Positions 19,982 to 30,154 are shown, counted from the stretch's first letter. The stretch: DNA of 64,000 nucleotides from Cognaticolwellia mytili (GCF_002104475.1 NZ_NBOF01000001.1:682001-746000), one strand, 5' to 3'. Notes: generated by a model not told the origin, from the letters alone. A program made the numbers and translations.

Positions 19982-21067
19982 ATGTCTAGTGTTTATAATT
20001 TTTGCGCAGGTCCGGCAATGTTACCTGTTGACGTAATGAAAAAGGCGCAAAGTGAATTTTTAAACTTTGCTGATACCGGCAGTTCAGTGATGGAGCTTAG
20101 CCATCGTAGTAAAGAATTTGTTGCTGTTGCTGAGAAAGCGGAAGCTAATTTGCGCAACCTCATGGCTATTCCTGAAAATTATAAAGTACTTTTTTGTCAT
20201 GGCGGAGGTCGCGGCCAGTTTTCAGCTATTGCGTTAAACCTACTAGGCGAGACTAAAAAAGCTGATTACATCGTAACAGGCGCTTGGTCTAAGTCCGCCG
20301 CAGAAGAAGCAAGTCATTACGGTAATATTAATGCTGTTAACGTTATTGATAACAGTGATGGCACTCAACGTGTAAAGCCAAGCAACGAGTGGCCGATCAG
20401 TCAAGACGCCGCTTATGTGCACTATTGCCCTAATGAAACTGTTGACGGTATCGAAATTTTTCAGGTGCCAGATACTGGTGATGTTCCTCTAGTGGCTGAT
20501 ATGTCATCAACGATTTTATCGCGTGAATTTGATGTCAGTAAATTTGGACTTATTTATGCGGGTGCACAGAAAAATATCGGACCTTCAGGTTTAACATTAG
20601 TGATTGTACGAGAAGATTTGTTAGGTAAAGCGCATATTGATACGCCATCTATTATGAATTACCAAGTATTGGCAAAAAATGGCTCTATGTATAACACACC
20701 TCCTACATATGCTTGGTATCTTGCTGGACTTGTTTTTGAATGGTTACTTGCAAAAGGTGGTGTTAGTGCTATCGCTGAAATTAATGCCGAAAAAGCACAG
20801 TTATTGTATGACTATATTGATCAAAGTGATTTTTATCAAAATTCGATTGTTCCAGAGAACAGAAGCTTAATGAATGTACCATTTTGGCTAAACAATGATG
20901 AATTTTCTGCTGACTTTTTAGCACAAGCACAAACACAAGGGCTAACTGCACTTAAAGGCCACCGAATGGTTGGTGGAATGCGTGCCAGCATTTATAACGC
21001 AATGCCAATTGAAGGTGTGCAAGCATTAGTCGACTTTATGAAAAAATTCGCAGCAGGAACTAAATAA
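19982..21067 (+). CDS. serC: Phosphoserine aminotransferase
   Basis: PLP enzyme converting 3-phosphohydroxypyruvate to phosphoserine, and also used in pyridoxal phosphate synthesis. The 361 residues match the family. The N-terminal [11 protein letters not shown] and the PLP-lysine segment [11 protein letters not shown] are intact, as is the C-terminal [12 protein letters not shown]. It is followed after a single base by aroA. The serC-aroA pair is a classic gammaproteobacterial operon linking serine and chorismate synthesis. Confidence 0.97.
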   Translation: MSSVYNFCAGPAMLPVDVMKKAQSEFLNFADTGSSVMELSHRSKEFVAVAEKAEANLRNLMAIPENYKVLFCHGGGRGQFSAIALNLLGETKKADYIVTGAWSKSAAEEASHYGNINAVNVIDNSDGTQRVKPSNEWPISQDAAYVHYCPNETVDGIEIFQVPDTGDVPLVADMSSTILSREFDVSKFGLIYAGAQKNIGPSGLTLVIVREDLLGKAHIDTPSIMNYQVLAKNGSMYNTPPTYAWYLAGLVFEWLLAKGGVSAIAEINAEKAQLLYDYIDQSDFYQNSIVPENRSLMNVPFWLNNDEFSADFLAQAQTQGLTALKGHRMVGGMRASIYNAMPIEGVQALVDFMKKFAAGTK

Positions 21068-21068
21068 T

Positions 21069-22349
21069 ATGGAACAATTAACTTTAAACCCAATAGATAA
21101 AATTAATGGCGAAATATTTTTACCAGGCTCAAAGAGTTTATCTAATCGCGCGTTGTTAATCGCGGCACTTGCTAATGGTGAAACTAAAATTACTAACTTG
21201 CTAGTGAGTGACGATATTAACCATATGCTAGACGCCTTAAAAAGTCTGGGCATTCAATATAGCTTAAGTACTTGTGGTACGGAATGTACGGTTGTTGGTA
21301 ATAACGGATTTTTTAGTACTAACGAAACGTTAGAGTTATACCTAGGAAATGCTGGTACAGCAATGCGTCCTTTATGTGCGGCGCTTGCTGCTAGTGAAGG
21401 CGAGTTTGTTTTAACTGGCGAGCCAAGAATGAAAGAAAGACCAATTGGTCATTTAGTGGATGCGCTAGCTCAGCTTAATGCTGATATTCAATATTTGGAA
21501 AATAAAGATTACCCACCAGTTAAAATTAACGGCAGGGCACTAACTGGAAGCACAGTAAAAATAGATGGTTCTATTTCAAGTCAATTCTTAACCGCTATTT
21601 TGATGGTATCTCCATTACTGAAAACAGACACCAATATCGAAATTAACGGTGAGTTAGTTTCTAAACCATATATCGATATTACACTCGATATAATGGCAAG
21701 GTTTGGTGTTAAGGTGCAAAATAATGATTATCAATCATTTAATGTTCAAGGTAACCAATCTTACGAAGCTGTCGAAAAGTATATGGTGGAAGGAGATGCT
21801 TCTTCTGCATCATATTTCTTAGCTGCAGGGGCGATAAAAGGCGGAAAAGTCACGGTACACGGCGTTGGTAAGCTGAGCGTTCAGGGCGACAAGCACTTTG
21901 CTGATGTACTTGAAAAAATGGGTGCAAAAGTTATTTGGCATGATGAATCTATAACTGTTATTGGTAAGCCTCTTACTGCGGTAGATATGGATATGAACCA
22001 TATTCCAGATGCAGCGATGACAATAGCAACAACAGCTTTGTTTGCCCAAGGCACAACGACTATTCGAAATATTTACAATTGGCGAGTAAAAGAAACCGAT
22101 CGCTTAACGGCGATGGCAACTGAGCTGAGAAAGGTTGGTGCAACGGTTATCGAAGGTGAAGATTATATTTCGGTAACACCGCCAGCGACTTTGAATCATG
22201 CAGAAATTGATACATATAATGATCATCGAGTTGCCATGTGTTTCTCGCTTGTCGCATTAAGTGATACACCTGTCACTATTAATGATCCAAAGTGTACGGC
22301 TAAAACATTCCCTGATTATTTTGAGAAGCTATCGCAAGTCTCTTGTTAA
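21069..22349 (+). CDS. aroA: 5-enolpyruvylshikimate-3-phosphate synthase
   Basis: Sixth step of the shikimate pathway, joining PEP to shikimate 3-phosphate. The 426 residues include [13 protein letters not shown] near the N-terminus, [11 protein letters not shown] and the C-terminal DHRVAM. The [11 protein letters not shown] form is that of class I, glyphosate-sensitive enzymes. The ATG begins two bases after the last base of the serC stop, so translation is probably coupled. It shares the pathway with aroH at the other end of the window. Confidence 0.97.
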   Translation: MEQLTLNPIDKINGEIFLPGSKSLSNRALLIAALANGETKITNLLVSDDINHMLDALKSLGIQYSLSTCGTECTVVGNNGFFSTNETLELYLGNAGTAMRPLCAALAASEGEFVLTGEPRMKERPIGHLVDALAQLNADIQYLENKDYPPVKINGRALTGSTVKIDGSISSQFLTAILMVSPLLKTDTNIEINGELVSKPYIDITLDIMARFGVKVQNNDYQSFNVQGNQSYEAVEKYMVEGDASSASYFLAAGAIKGGKVTVHGVGKLSVQGDKHFADVLEKMGAKVIWHDESITVIGKPLTAVDMDMNHIPDAAMTIATTALFAQGTTTIRNIYNWRVKETDRLTAMATELRKVGATVIEGEDYISVTPPATLNHAEIDTYNDHRVAMCFSLVALSDTPVTINDPKCTAKTFPDYFEKLSQVSC

Positions 22350-22397
22350 AGTTGTTACAGAATAATTTTTTTACGCGATTTTGAACGATAAATCCCG

Positions 22398-22403
22398 TAT
22401 AAT
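22398..22403 (+). promoter_or_regulatory. Candidate -10 box for cmk with a GC-rich discriminator
   Basis: TATAAT is followed directly by GCCGCCG, the kind of discriminator seen at growth-rate and stringently controlled promoters. A -35 at proper spacing is poor, so this is tentative. Confidence 0.4.
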
Positions 22404-22435
22404 GCCGCCGATTTTTGATTTTAGGGGAAAGATGT

Positions 22436-23116
22436 ATGCAGGAAAGCATTCCAGTCATTACGATTGATGGACCAAGCGGTGCGGGTAAAGGAACTGTTGC
22501 GCGTATAGTAGCTGAACAATTAGGCTGGCACTTACTCGACAGTGGCGCTATTTACCGTGTGCTTGCTGTAGCAGCTGAGCACCATAATATAGCGGTAGAT
22601 GATGAAGAATCATTATTACCTATTGCAGCGCATTTGGATGTACAGTTTCAAATTTGTAGTGAAGGTGAAGGTAAAGTCATTTTAGAAGGTGAGGATGTGT
22701 CAAATGCCATTCGCACTGAAGAAGTTGGCGCACTTGCGTCTCAAGTTGCGGCTTTTCCACGCGTTCGTGAAGCGTTATTAAGACGTCAACGTGCTTTTAA
22801 GGTTACTCCTGGTTTAGTGGCTGATGGTCGTGACATGGGGACTGTTGTCTTTATTGATGCACCAGTAAAAGTATTTTTGACCGCTAGCGCAGAAGAAAGA
22901 GCGCAAAGAAGATTTAATCAGTTGAAAGAAAAGGGCTTTGATGTTAAAATCGGGCGCCTTTTGGATGACATACGTCAAAGAGATGAGCGAGATCAAAACC
23001 GTAAGGTGGCGCCGCTTGTCCCTGCAGAAGGAGCATTGGTTATTGATTCTACTGATCTTTCTATTGATGAAGTGGTCAGCAAAATCCTTTCATTTAGTAA
23101 TGAAAAACTAATGTAA
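22436..23116 (+). CDS. cmk: Cytidylate kinase
   Basis: Phosphorylates CMP and dCMP to the diphosphates. I start at ATG 22436, giving 226 residues (E. coli 227). AGGGGA lies 7 bases upstream, and the in-frame TTG at 22415 would put the ribosome site inside the gene. The P-loop GPSGAGKGT is at the N-terminus, with the LID-region [12 protein letters not shown] downstream. It precedes rpsA, as in most gammaproteobacteria. Confidence 0.96.
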   Translation: MQESIPVITIDGPSGAGKGTVARIVAEQLGWHLLDSGAIYRVLAVAAEHHNIAVDDEESLLPIAAHLDVQFQICSEGEGKVILEGEDVSNAIRTEEVGALASQVAAFPRVREALLRRQRAFKVTPGLVADGRDMGTVVFIDAPVKVFLTASAEERAQRRFNQLKEKGFDVKIGRLLDDIRQRDERDQNRKVAPLVPAEGALVIDSTDLSIDEVVSKILSFSNEKLM

Positions 23117-23129
23117 AGTTGAAATTAAC

Positions 23130-23219
23130 TAAGCAATAATGCTTAAAAATAACCTAAAGTAAGGATGCGTTAGGTCTTATTAACAACCCCATGAAACATG
23201 TAAGTTGATTGGATTAACT
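23130..23219 (+). promoter_or_regulatory. Structured rpsA leader: three hairpins
   Basis: Three stems precede rpsA: TAAGCA/TGCTTA (23130-23145), ACCTAA/TTAGGT (23152-23175, loop containing AGGA) and AGTTGA/TTAACT (23203-23219, loop containing GGA). No Shine-Dalgarno sequence stands in front of the rpsA ATG at 23239. E. coli rpsA has the same arrangement, with hairpins and no canonical ribosome site, and is autoregulated by S1. Confidence 0.55.
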
Positions 23220-23238
23220 CTGAGCTCATAGACAAATT

Positions 23239-24909
23239 ATGACTGAAAATTTTGCAGAACTTTTTGAAGAAAGTTTAAAAACAATCGAAACTCGCCCTGG
23301 TTCAATCATTAAAGGGACTGTAGTTGCCGTAAACAAAGACAACGTATTAGTTGACGCTGGCTTAAAATCTGAATCAGTTATTTCTATTGATCAGTTTAAA
23401 AGCGCGACTGGTGAAGTTGAAGTAAGTGTTGGTGATGAAATTGATGTAGCGTTAGACGCGACTGATGATGGTTTCGGTGAGACTATTCTTTCTCGTGAAA
23501 AAGCAAAACGTCATGAAGCATGGCAAGTGCTTGAAAAAGCATATGAAGAAAAAGAAACTATTATCGGTGTTATCAACGGTAAAGTTAAAGGTGGTTTCAC
23601 AGTTGAAGTTAGCAATATCCGTGCTTTCTTACCTGGTTCATTAGTAGATGTTCGTCCTATCCGTGACACTACTCACCTTGAAGGTAAAGATTTAGAATTT
23701 AAAGTTATTAAGCTTGATCAAAAGCGTAATAACGTAGTTGTATCTCGTCGTGCTGTTATCGAATCAGAAAGCAGTGTTGAACGTGATGAACTATTAGCTT
23801 CTCTTGCTGAAGGCATTGAAGTTAAAGGTATCGTTAAGAACCTTACTGACTACGGTGCATTCGTAGACTTAGGCGGCATTGACGGCCTACTTCACATCAC
23901 AGATATGGCTTGGAAACGTGTTAAGCACCCAAGTGAAATCGTAAATGTTGGTGATGAAATTCAAGTTAAAGTATTGAAATTCGATCGTGAGCGTACTCGT
24001 GTATCTCTAGGTATGAAGCAGTTAGGCGAAGATCCATGGGTTGCTATCGCTAAGCGTTACCCTGAAGGTGCTAAACTTTCTGGTCGCGTAACTAACTTAA
24101 CTGACTACGGTTGTTTCGTTGAGATCCAAGAAGGCGTTGAAGGTCTTGTTCACGTTTCTGAAATGGATTGGACTAACAAAAACATCCACCCATCTAAAGT
24201 TGTTAACTTGGGTGACACTGTTGAAGTTATGGTTCTTGAAATTGACGAAGAACGTCGTCGTATTTCTCTTGGCCTTAAACAATGTATCCCTAACCCTTGG
24301 GAAGAGTTTGCTAAGAACTTCAACAAAGGTGATAAAGTATCAGGTAAGATCAAGTCAATCACTGACTTCGGTATCTTCATTGGTCTTGACGGCGGCATTG
24401 ATGGTCTTGTTCACTTATCTGATATTTCATGGGCTGGCGGTGAAGAAGCTGTTCGTGAATACAAGAAAGGTGATGAAATCTCAGCTGTTGTATTACAAGT
24501 TGACCCAGAGCGCGAGCGTATCTCTTTAGGTGTTAAACAAACTGAAGATGATCCGTTTAATCAATACCTTGCAGATAACAAAAAAGGTGCTATTGTTACA
24601 GGTAAGGTTATTGAAGTAGACGCGAAAGGCGCTAAAATTGAATTAGCTGATAGCGTTGAAGGTTACCTTCGTGTAGCTGATATTTCACGTGAGCGTATCG
24701 AAGATGCGACTACTGAATTATCTGTAGGCGATAGCGTTGAAACTAAGTTTGTTGGTGTAGATCGCAAGAACCGCACTATTAGCTTATCAATCAAAGCTAA
24801 AGACCAAGCTGACGAACGTGAAGCTATGGATACATTGAACCAAGCTCCAGCAGAAGATACTTCTGGTTTGAGTGCAATGGCTGAAGCGTTTAAAAACGCT
24901 AAGCTTTAA
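23239..24909 (+). CDS. rpsA: 30S ribosomal protein S1
   Basis: Six-domain mRNA-binding ribosomal protein, 556 residues (E. coli 557). The N-terminal [11 protein letters not shown] binds S2 and the ribosome. Six S1/OB repeats follow, recognisable by recurring G-x-V-x-x-[IL]-T-[DN]-[YF]-G-x-F blocks such as [20 protein letters not shown]. Codon use is strongly biased to GGT, CGT and GTT, as in highly expressed genes. The leader suggests autogenous control. Confidence 0.98.
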   Translation: MTENFAELFEESLKTIETRPGSIIKGTVVAVNKDNVLVDAGLKSESVISIDQFKSATGEVEVSVGDEIDVALDATDDGFGETILSREKAKRHEAWQVLEKAYEEKETIIGVINGKVKGGFTVEVSNIRAFLPGSLVDVRPIRDTTHLEGKDLEFKVIKLDQKRNNVVVSRRAVIESESSVERDELLASLAEGIEVKGIVKNLTDYGAFVDLGGIDGLLHITDMAWKRVKHPSEIVNVGDEIQVKVLKFDRERTRVSLGMKQLGEDPWVAIAKRYPEGAKLSGRVTNLTDYGCFVEIQEGVEGLVHVSEMDWTNKNIHPSKVVNLGDTVEVMVLEIDEERRRISLGLKQCIPNPWEEFAKNFNKGDKVSGKIKSITDFGIFIGLDGGIDGLVHLSDISWAGGEEAVREYKKGDEISAVVLQVDPERERISLGVKQTEDDPFNQYLADNKKGAIVTGKVIEVDAKGAKIELADSVEGYLRVADISRERIEDATTELSVGDSVETKFVGVDRKNRTISLSIKAKDQADEREAMDTLNQAPAEDTSGLSAMAEAFKNAKL

Positions 24910-24928
24910 TTCATAGCAATACCAAGTG

Positions 24929-24958
24929 AAGAAGAACTGCTTTCTGCGGTTCTTCTTT
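24929..24958 (+). terminator. Hairpin between rpsA and ihfB, weak terminator or attenuator
   Basis: AAGAAGAAC and GTTCTTCTT arms are followed only by TTTAA, so read-through into ihfB is likely. Confidence 0.55.
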
Positions 24959-25006
24959 AAATGTAAAATCCGATGGCGCGAAGCTATAGTGAACACTGGA
25001 GGTCAA

Positions 25007-25294
25007 ATGACCAAATCAGAACTCATTGAAAGATTAGCAGAGAAATTAAATCATTTATCTGCAAAAGATGTTGAAGAAGCTATTAAAGAAATTCTTGAAA
25101 TGATGGCGCAAACTTTGTCAAAAGGTGAGCGTATTGAAATTAGAGGTTTTGGCAGCTTTTCGTTGCATTATCGTGCTCCACGCGTGGGACGGAACCCAAA
25201 AACTGGCGAGTCAGTTGAACTTGACGGAAAGTATGTTCCGCATTTTAAACCTGGTAAAGAGTTACGTGAAAGAGTAAATCTTTCAATCGCGTAA
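25007..25294 (+). CDS. ihfB: Integration host factor beta subunit
   Basis: One half of the IHF heterodimer, which bends DNA sharply at specific sites in recombination, replication and transcription. I start at the ATG at 25007, preceded by TGGAGG; the open frame extends back into the rpsA terminator, but that part is not IHF-like. The result is 95 residues (E. coli 94), [11 protein letters not shown] through the beta-arm [10 protein letters not shown] with the intercalating proline. The rpsA-ihfB order is conserved. Confidence 0.97.
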   Translation: MTKSELIERLAEKLNHLSAKDVEEAIKEILEMMAQTLSKGERIEIRGFGSFSLHYRAPRVGRNPKTGESVELDGKYVPHFKPGKELRERVNLSIA

Positions 25295-25314
25295 TTGCAG
25301 AGTTAGTGAATAAA

Positions 25315-25342
25315 CGGCATGCTATCAGCATGCCTTTTTTTT
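25315..25342 (+). terminator. Intrinsic terminator after ihfB
   Basis: GGCATGCT/AGCATGCC around a 3-base loop, then eight T. Confidence 0.9.
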
Positions 25343-25364
25343 GTGTTGTTTTGGATGAACCACT

Positions 25365-25616
25365 ATGCGCCTTTATATTACTATTATCCTTTTTCTTATC
25401 TTACTTGCCATTGCGTTTATTTTCGGCAGTCAAAATGATCAAGTACTGACATTAAATTATTTGATTGCAAAAACTAATCTTTCCGTTGCGGCTGCAGTGA
25501 GCATATTTACCTCAATAGGCTTTGTGCTGGGGTTATTATTTTCTTTATTTTGGAAATTACTACGCATGATAAAGCCTACAAAAAATAGTCAACCGACTGC
25601 TGAGAAGAAATTTTAG
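25365..25616 (+). CDS. lapA: Lipopolysaccharide assembly protein LapA (DUF1049)
   Basis: An 83-residue inner-membrane protein with two predicted transmembrane helices (about 4-20 and 40-66) and a basic cytoplasmic tail, the shape of LapA/YciS. FGSQNDQVLTLNYLIA between the helices is the family signature. In E. coli, LapA acts with LapB in assembling lipopolysaccharide and coupling it to LpxC turnover. Two bases separate it from lapB. Confidence 0.9.
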   Translation: MRLYITIILFLILLAIAFIFGSQNDQVLTLNYLIAKTNLSVAAAVSIFTSIGFVLGLLFSLFWKLLRMIKPTKNSQPTAEKKF

Positions 25617-25617
25617 T

Positions 25618-26787
25618 ATGCTAGGGTTATTATTTTTATTGTTACCTGTAGCCATGGGCTATGGTTGGTTTATGGGGCGCAACAGCGTTAAGCAAAACGA
25701 TCACTCTGCTACGCAAGAGCTATCCATTAAATATTCTACAGGTCTAAATTACTTATTATCGAATCAACAAGATAAAGCAATAGACTACTTACTTGAAGCG
25801 TTGAAAGTAGAAGATGATACCGTAGAAGCACATTTTGCCATGGCAAACCTTTTTAGACGTCGTGGCGAACTCGATAGAGCTTTAAAAGTACACGAGCATT
25901 TAGTGCGCCAAAAGCACTTACCTAATAGTGCAAAGCAGCAGGCAGTATTTGAGCTTGCAAAAGATTTTCTCAGTGCTGGTTTGTATGACCGTGCTGAAGC
26001 TATGTTCCATAAACTCCTTAAATCTAAAATCTATGGCTTGAAGTCATTAACCTCTTTAATGCAAATTTATCAATCCACAAAAGATTGGCAACAGGGCATA
26101 GTGTTAAAGAAGGCGATTGTTAAAACTCGTGATAAAAAACTGCTACACAGCTTAGCCAATTTCTATTGTGAGCTTGCCTCTCTTGCGTTAGAAAAAGATG
26201 AATTTATTGAAGTGATAGAACTGTTGGAACAGGCGCTAAGTCATGATCAAAATTCATCACGAGCAAATTGGTTGATGGCACAAATTTATGAAAATCATCA
26301 GCAATATAATGAAGCCTGCCAATGTTATAAGGCTATTTATGAGCAGGATAAAGAATTTTTCCCTGACGTTATTGAAAAAATGTTTCTTTGCTATAAAGCA
26401 CTTGATGCAGAAGCTGAATTTTTTAAGTTTATCAGAAAAGTTTATGACGAAACGGGCAGCACTAGTGCACTGATTAAGTATTTAAGTCATGTAGAGAAAG
26501 CTAAAGGGGTTAGCCACGCGAAGACCTTTATTTTAACAGCTTTGAAACGTCGACCAACAATCCGTGGCTTTAAACATTTTGTTAAAATGCAAATGACTGA
26601 TAGTGAATCCGAAAATACTTCTGAGAATTTAGAAGTGATTCGCGAACTGGTCTCAGCTTACTTAAACGTTAAACATCGTTATAGTTGTAGAACGTGTGGT
26701 TTTAATTCAGGTACTCATTATTGGTCTTGTCCATCTTGTCATGACTGGGAACAACTTAAACCTGTGCGTGGCTTAGACGGTGAATAA
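25618..26787 (+). CDS. lapB: Lipopolysaccharide assembly protein LapB (YciM)
   Basis: Membrane-anchored tetratricopeptide protein that promotes FtsH-dependent LpxC degradation. It has 389 residues, the same as E. coli LapB. One N-terminal transmembrane helix (1-17) is followed by a long TPR array facing the cytoplasm and a C-terminal rubredoxin-like metal site, CRTCGF and CPSCHDWE. Both CXXC pairs are intact, which is required for function in E. coli. Order lapA-lapB-pyrF matches E. coli. Confidence 0.95.
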   Translation: MLGLLFLLLPVAMGYGWFMGRNSVKQNDHSATQELSIKYSTGLNYLLSNQQDKAIDYLLEALKVEDDTVEAHFAMANLFRRRGELDRALKVHEHLVRQKHLPNSAKQQAVFELAKDFLSAGLYDRAEAMFHKLLKSKIYGLKSLTSLMQIYQSTKDWQQGIVLKKAIVKTRDKKLLHSLANFYCELASLALEKDEFIEVIELLEQALSHDQNSSRANWLMAQIYENHQQYNEACQCYKAIYEQDKEFFPDVIEKMFLCYKALDAEAEFFKFIRKVYDETGSTSALIKYLSHVEKAKGVSHAKTFILTALKRRPTIRGFKHFVKMQMTDSESENTSENLEVIRELVSAYLNVKHRYSCRTCGFNSGTHYWSCPSCHDWEQLKPVRGLDGE

Positions 26788-26912
26788 GCCTGCATTATAA
26801 AATAAAATTTGCATGTGCTCTAATCATATAAGGCACATGTAATCATCAAGCACTTAGCGCATATATCGCAAAAGATTATTATTTTAAATATTTACCTATT
26901 AAGGAAAACAGC

Positions 26913-27608
26913 ATGAGAGATGCAAAAGTTGTAGTCGCCTTAGATTTTGATAACAAAGATGAGGCATTATCTTTTGTAGATAAGATTCAACCGAGTGAGT
27001 GTCGATTAAAAGTTGGCAAAGAAATGTTCACCCACTTTGGCCCAGAATTTGTGAAAGAATTAGTTCAGCGTGATTTTGATGTTTTTCTCGATTTAAAATT
27101 CCATGATATTCCTAATACAGTTGCCAAGGCCGTAAAAGCTGCTGCTGACTTAGGCGTTTGGATGGTAAATGTTCACGCTTCGGGTGGCCTTAAAATGATG
27201 GAAAAAGCCAAAGAAGCTTTAGTACCGTACGGTGATAAAGCGCCATTATTGATTGCTGTTACCGTTTTAACCAGTATGAGTGAAGACGATCTTATTGGCT
27301 TAGGTATCACTAAGTCACCCGCTGAACAAGTGCAACACTTAGCGCTGTTGACTAAAAAAGCTGGTTTAGACGGTGTAGTTTGTTCGGCAATGGAAGCACA
27401 ATCTTTAAAGCAGTTGCTAGGGAAAGATTTTAACCTTGTCACGCCTGGCATACGTCCTGTAGGTACTAATGCCGATGATCAAAAGCGTATTATGACACCG
27501 CGTGAAGCTGTTGATGTCGGTGTTGATTATCTTGTAATTGGTCGCCCTATAACGAAAGCAGAAAGCCCTCATATTGTACTGCAAGAAATTAACCAATCAA
27601 TAAGTTAA
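26913..27608 (+). CDS. pyrF: Orotidine 5'-phosphate decarboxylase
   Basis: Final step of UMP synthesis. The 231 residues begin [13 protein letters not shown], with the catalytic Lys-Asp array in [14 protein letters not shown] and the phosphate loop in [13 protein letters not shown] lies upstream of the ATG. It follows lapB by 125 bases and may be cotranscribed. Confidence 0.97.
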   Translation: MRDAKVVVALDFDNKDEALSFVDKIQPSECRLKVGKEMFTHFGPEFVKELVQRDFDVFLDLKFHDIPNTVAKAVKAAADLGVWMVNVHASGGLKMMEKAKEALVPYGDKAPLLIAVTVLTSMSEDDLIGLGITKSPAEQVQHLALLTKKAGLDGVVCSAMEAQSLKQLLGKDFNLVTPGIRPVGTNADDQKRIMTPREAVDVGVDYLVIGRPITKAESPHIVLQEINQSIS

Positions 27609-27624
27609 TTTTTTGCTAAAATTA

Positions 27625-27720
27625 TTTGTCAAATAAATCGCTTTTTATTGTGTTTGTTTGACAAATAAAAGTAAAACTTCTAAACCTAATAGAGTGAATT
27701 ATTATCAATGATAGTTCACT
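27625..27720. repeat. Two inverted repeats between pyrF and the comEA-like gene
   Basis: TTTGTCAAA/TTTGACAAA (27625-27633 and 27657-27665, 23-base loop) and AGTGAA/TTCACT (27693-27720) with an inner TATC/GATA pairing. Neither ends in a U-run. They may be the pyrF 3' end or a comEA-gene operator. Confidence 0.45.
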
Positions 27721-27753
27721 TATATGGATATTAATTATTAGAAGGAAGGTAAA

Positions 27754-28056
27754 ATGAAAAAGCATATTTGTTATTTTCTCATCATCTTATTTACTCTAAT
27801 GTCATTACCGCTTCGTGCTGTAGCATTAAACGAAACGCCAGACGTCATTTCTCCTCTAGAAACACAAATTGTTAATATAAATAACGCTGACATTGAAAGC
27901 TTAATTTTATTAAAAGGTATTGGAGAAAAAAAAGCTCAGGCAATTATCGCTTATCGTGAGTTACATGGTGAATTTAACTCCGTTGATGATTTGCTTAATG
28001 TTAAAGGTATAGGTGAAAAGATGCTAAAACAGAATAGGGAAAAAATTAAGCTATAA
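27754..28056 (+). CDS. ComEA-family helix-hairpin-helix protein
   Basis: A 100-residue secreted or periplasmic protein. An N-terminal signal peptide (about 1-25) is followed by tandem helix-hairpin-helix motifs, VNINNADIESLILLKGIGEK and LLNVKGIGEKML, typical of ComEA. ComEA binds incoming DNA in the periplasm during natural transformation. Single-domain versions like this are common in gammaproteobacteria whether or not they are known to be competent. GAAGGAAGG is the ribosome site. No other competence gene is in the window. Confidence 0.88.
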   Translation: MKKHICYFLIILFTLMSLPLRAVALNETPDVISPLETQIVNINNADIESLILLKGIGEKKAQAIIAYRELHGEFNSVDDLLNVKGIGEKMLKQNREKIKL

Positions 28057-28094
28057 GACTTTATCGAAAAATTTAGTTGTAGAAGCTTAGGTGT

Positions 28095-28125
28095 AAAAAA
28101 GCCAGTCATTTGACTGGCTTTTTTT
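28095..28125 (+). terminator. Intrinsic terminator after the ComEA-like gene
   Basis: AAAAAAGCCAGTCA and TGACTGGCTTTTTT arms. The symmetric A- and T-runs could also act on the opposite strand. Confidence 0.9.
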
Positions 28126-28465
28126 GACTAAAATTTTAAACAATCATGATTGAATCACCTGAGTAATATGCTTATTCCACGTGACCAATCACACTAATTT
28201 AACCGCGTCTTGGTTAAAATGTACGGTCGCTCCCAGAAATATGGGAATGTGATATTACTGAATTGGAAATTTGTGTCTGACACAATGGTATTTCAGTTGT
28301 AATATTAGGACACGAACTTTAATTAATATCTCTGTTTTTGAATTTCTCATGATCTTAGATTCATTTTTACTCATAGCAACCATATAAAAGATAGCACTTT
28401 CAATAGATAGGGGGATTTTTATATGGTTTTTTATTTATTCAGTATCTAGATAATCTATACCCTAC
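28126..28465. other. Gene-free stretch with a cluster of three inverted repeats
   Basis: No coding frame. Within 28198-28305 lie TTTAACC-N7-GGTTAAA (28198-28218), TCCCA-N6-TGGGA (28231-28246) and a nested palindrome with outer ATATTAC/GTAATAT arms (28252-28258 and 28299-28305) around TTGTGT-CTG-ACACAA (28271-28285). The leucine dehydrogenase transcript ends at the right side of this stretch without an obvious terminator of its own. Confidence 0.5.
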
Positions 28466-29518
28466 TTAGCTATTGTGAATGTGACCGTTCGTAATAATAT
28501 CACGTGCCATTTGATCTGAAATAAAACCCGTTGGCATATTTTTATCTACGGCAGTTTCAAAAATATTCATTAAAGTATGATAAATTTTTTCAACTAGCTT
28601 TGTAGCGCTATCAGCACAGTATGGTTCAGGATAAATTTCTAATGCTACATTAATAATACCACCAGCATTAATAACATAATCAGGTGCGTATAAAATTCCT
28701 TTTTCCTGTAATACTTGATCATGGCGAGCTTCTGCTAACTGATTGTTTGCACAACCAGCAATAATTACTGCTTTTAGTTGAGCAATACTATTGTCATCAA
28801 TAGAGGCACCAAGTGCACACGGAGAGAATACATCGACATCTTGATTATATATTTCATCTAAGCCAACAACAGTAGCATTTAACTCTGATGCCGCTTTATC
28901 TAGCGCTACCTGATTGATGTCAGTAACAACCAATTCAGCACCGGCGTTATGTAACTTTTCACAAAGAGAATAACCAACGCTACCAAGGCCTTGCACTGCT
29001 ACTTTAATACCAGTTAAGTCATCCTTACCTAGCTTAAATTTGACAGCGGCTTTAATGCCCAAAAACGTACCTAAAGCGGTAAATGGACCTGGATTGCCAC
29101 TTTTTCCTTCAAGGCCAGAAACAAACTCTGTATTTTGGTTTACCATTGCCATATCACCTGTAGTGATATTAACATCTTCAGCAGTATAATAACGACCATT
29201 TAAGTTATTCACAGCAGTACCAAACGCCTTGAATAAGCTGTCTGACTTTAAGTTTTTAGGGTCACCAATAATGACACCTTTACCGCCGCCTAATTTCAAA
29301 CCAGCCATCGCATTTTTGTAGGTCATGCCTTTAGATAAACGTAAAACGTCTTTCAATGCTGCTTCGTCGCTTGCGTAATCCCAAAAGCGACAACCGCCAG
29401 CTGCTGGTCCTAACGCTGTGCTATGCACTGCAATGATTGCTTTCAATCCTGATGCGCTGTCGCTGCAATAAACGACTTGCTCATGGTTATCAAAATCAAC
29501 TAAATCAAAAACGGCCAC
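28466..29518 (-). CDS. Leucine dehydrogenase (Glu/Leu/Phe/Val dehydrogenase family)
   Basis: NAD-dependent deamination of branched-chain amino acids to 2-oxo acids. I start at the GTG at 29518 (350 residues, MAVFDLVDFDN). TTGGAG, which could be misread as a TTG start at 29533, sits 9 bases upstream and is better explained as the ribosome site. Catalytic lysines lie in GGGKGVI and KGMTYKNAMAGLKLGG, and the Rossmann motif is VQGLGSVG. The length and the LGPAAGGCR segment fit leucine rather than glutamate dehydrogenases. Confidence 0.9.
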   Translation of the reverse strand: MAVFDLVDFDNHEQVVYCSDSASGLKAIIAVHSTALGPAAGGCRFWDYASDEAALKDVLRLSKGMTYKNAMAGLKLGGGKGVIIGDPKNLKSDSLFKAFGTAVNNLNGRYYTAEDVNITTGDMAMVNQNTEFVSGLEGKSGNPGPFTALGTFLGIKAAVKFKLGKDDLTGIKVAVQGLGSVGYSLCEKLHNAGAELVVTDINQVALDKAASELNATVVGLDEIYNQDVDVFSPCALGASIDDNSIAQLKAVIIAGCANNQLAEARHDQVLQEKGILYAPDYVINAGGIINVALEIYPEPYCADSATKLVEKIYHTLMNIFETAVDKNMPTGFISDQMARDIITNGHIHNS

Positions 29519-29724
29519 TATCGTAATCTCCAATGATGATAGAAACTGTCCAATGTAAAATTTTTATTGAACAGAGGTTGTAATAATTTGCTCGGCACAA
29601 TACCATCTAGGGAGGTGGTTCGCCAGTGCAGCCATAAATAAATTTGAAATATACTGTGAATTAATTCATACAGCTTTCCAAAGTTAACATCCCATTAATA
29701 TAATTAACAAAAAAGATAATAAAA

Positions 29725-30126
29725 ATGAAAAACAAAAAAGTCATGACGCAAGAAGAACTCCAAAAGTGGACAAGAGAACAGTATATGAAAGCCACTAAAT
29801 ATCTTGCTGAAAAAGGTTTAGTAACTGAAAGTGTTGCTGACACTGAAAGTCGTTATTTAGTGCCTACTATGGCTGTTTGGAAAATAAATTTACTTGATAA
29901 AACCAAAGTATGGGTTATCACCGGAGATTTACCTACTGATCATTTAGCATTAGCGGAAAATGAACCTGCTCGCGATGTGTTAAGGCACTTTTCTTTTAAA
30001 TGGCAGGTACAAGCAGATGGCCTATTAGCGAGTGATAATCAAGAGCAAGTAAATTATGGAAAGTTCTTGATTGGCAGAGCAGAGGGACTTTACGAGCTTT
30101 ATAGCAAAGATGAGCTTTGGGTTTAG
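29725..30126 (+). CDS. DUF4826-like protein of unknown function
   Basis: A 133-residue soluble protein, mixed charge, no signal peptide or membrane segment. Features include an N-terminal helix EELQKWTREQYMKATKYLAEKG and a conserved-looking core YLVPTMAVWKINLLD with VWVITGDLPTDHL. I associate it with the DUF4826 family of marine gammaproteobacteria, from memory of the pattern only. No good ribosome site precedes the ATG; the next Met at 29743 is no better. It converges on the GNAT gene. Confidence 0.7.
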   Translation: MKNKKVMTQEELQKWTREQYMKATKYLAEKGLVTESVADTESRYLVPTMAVWKINLLDKTKVWVITGDLPTDHLALAENEPARDVLRHFSFKWQVQADGLLASDNQEQVNYGKFLIGRAEGLYELYSKDELWV

Positions 30127-30154
30127 GCGATAAAATGCAGAAGTTAAGGATTAT

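Noticed and set aside
24119-24529. 136-codon frame inside rpsA
   Set aside because: Out-of-frame reading of the S1 repeats, with low-complexity translation.
29580-29625. Short leader peptide after GGGAGGTGG upstream of leucine dehydrogenase
   Set aside because: Only eight codons on the plus strand, away from any plus-strand gene start, and no stem or regulatory codon pattern follows.
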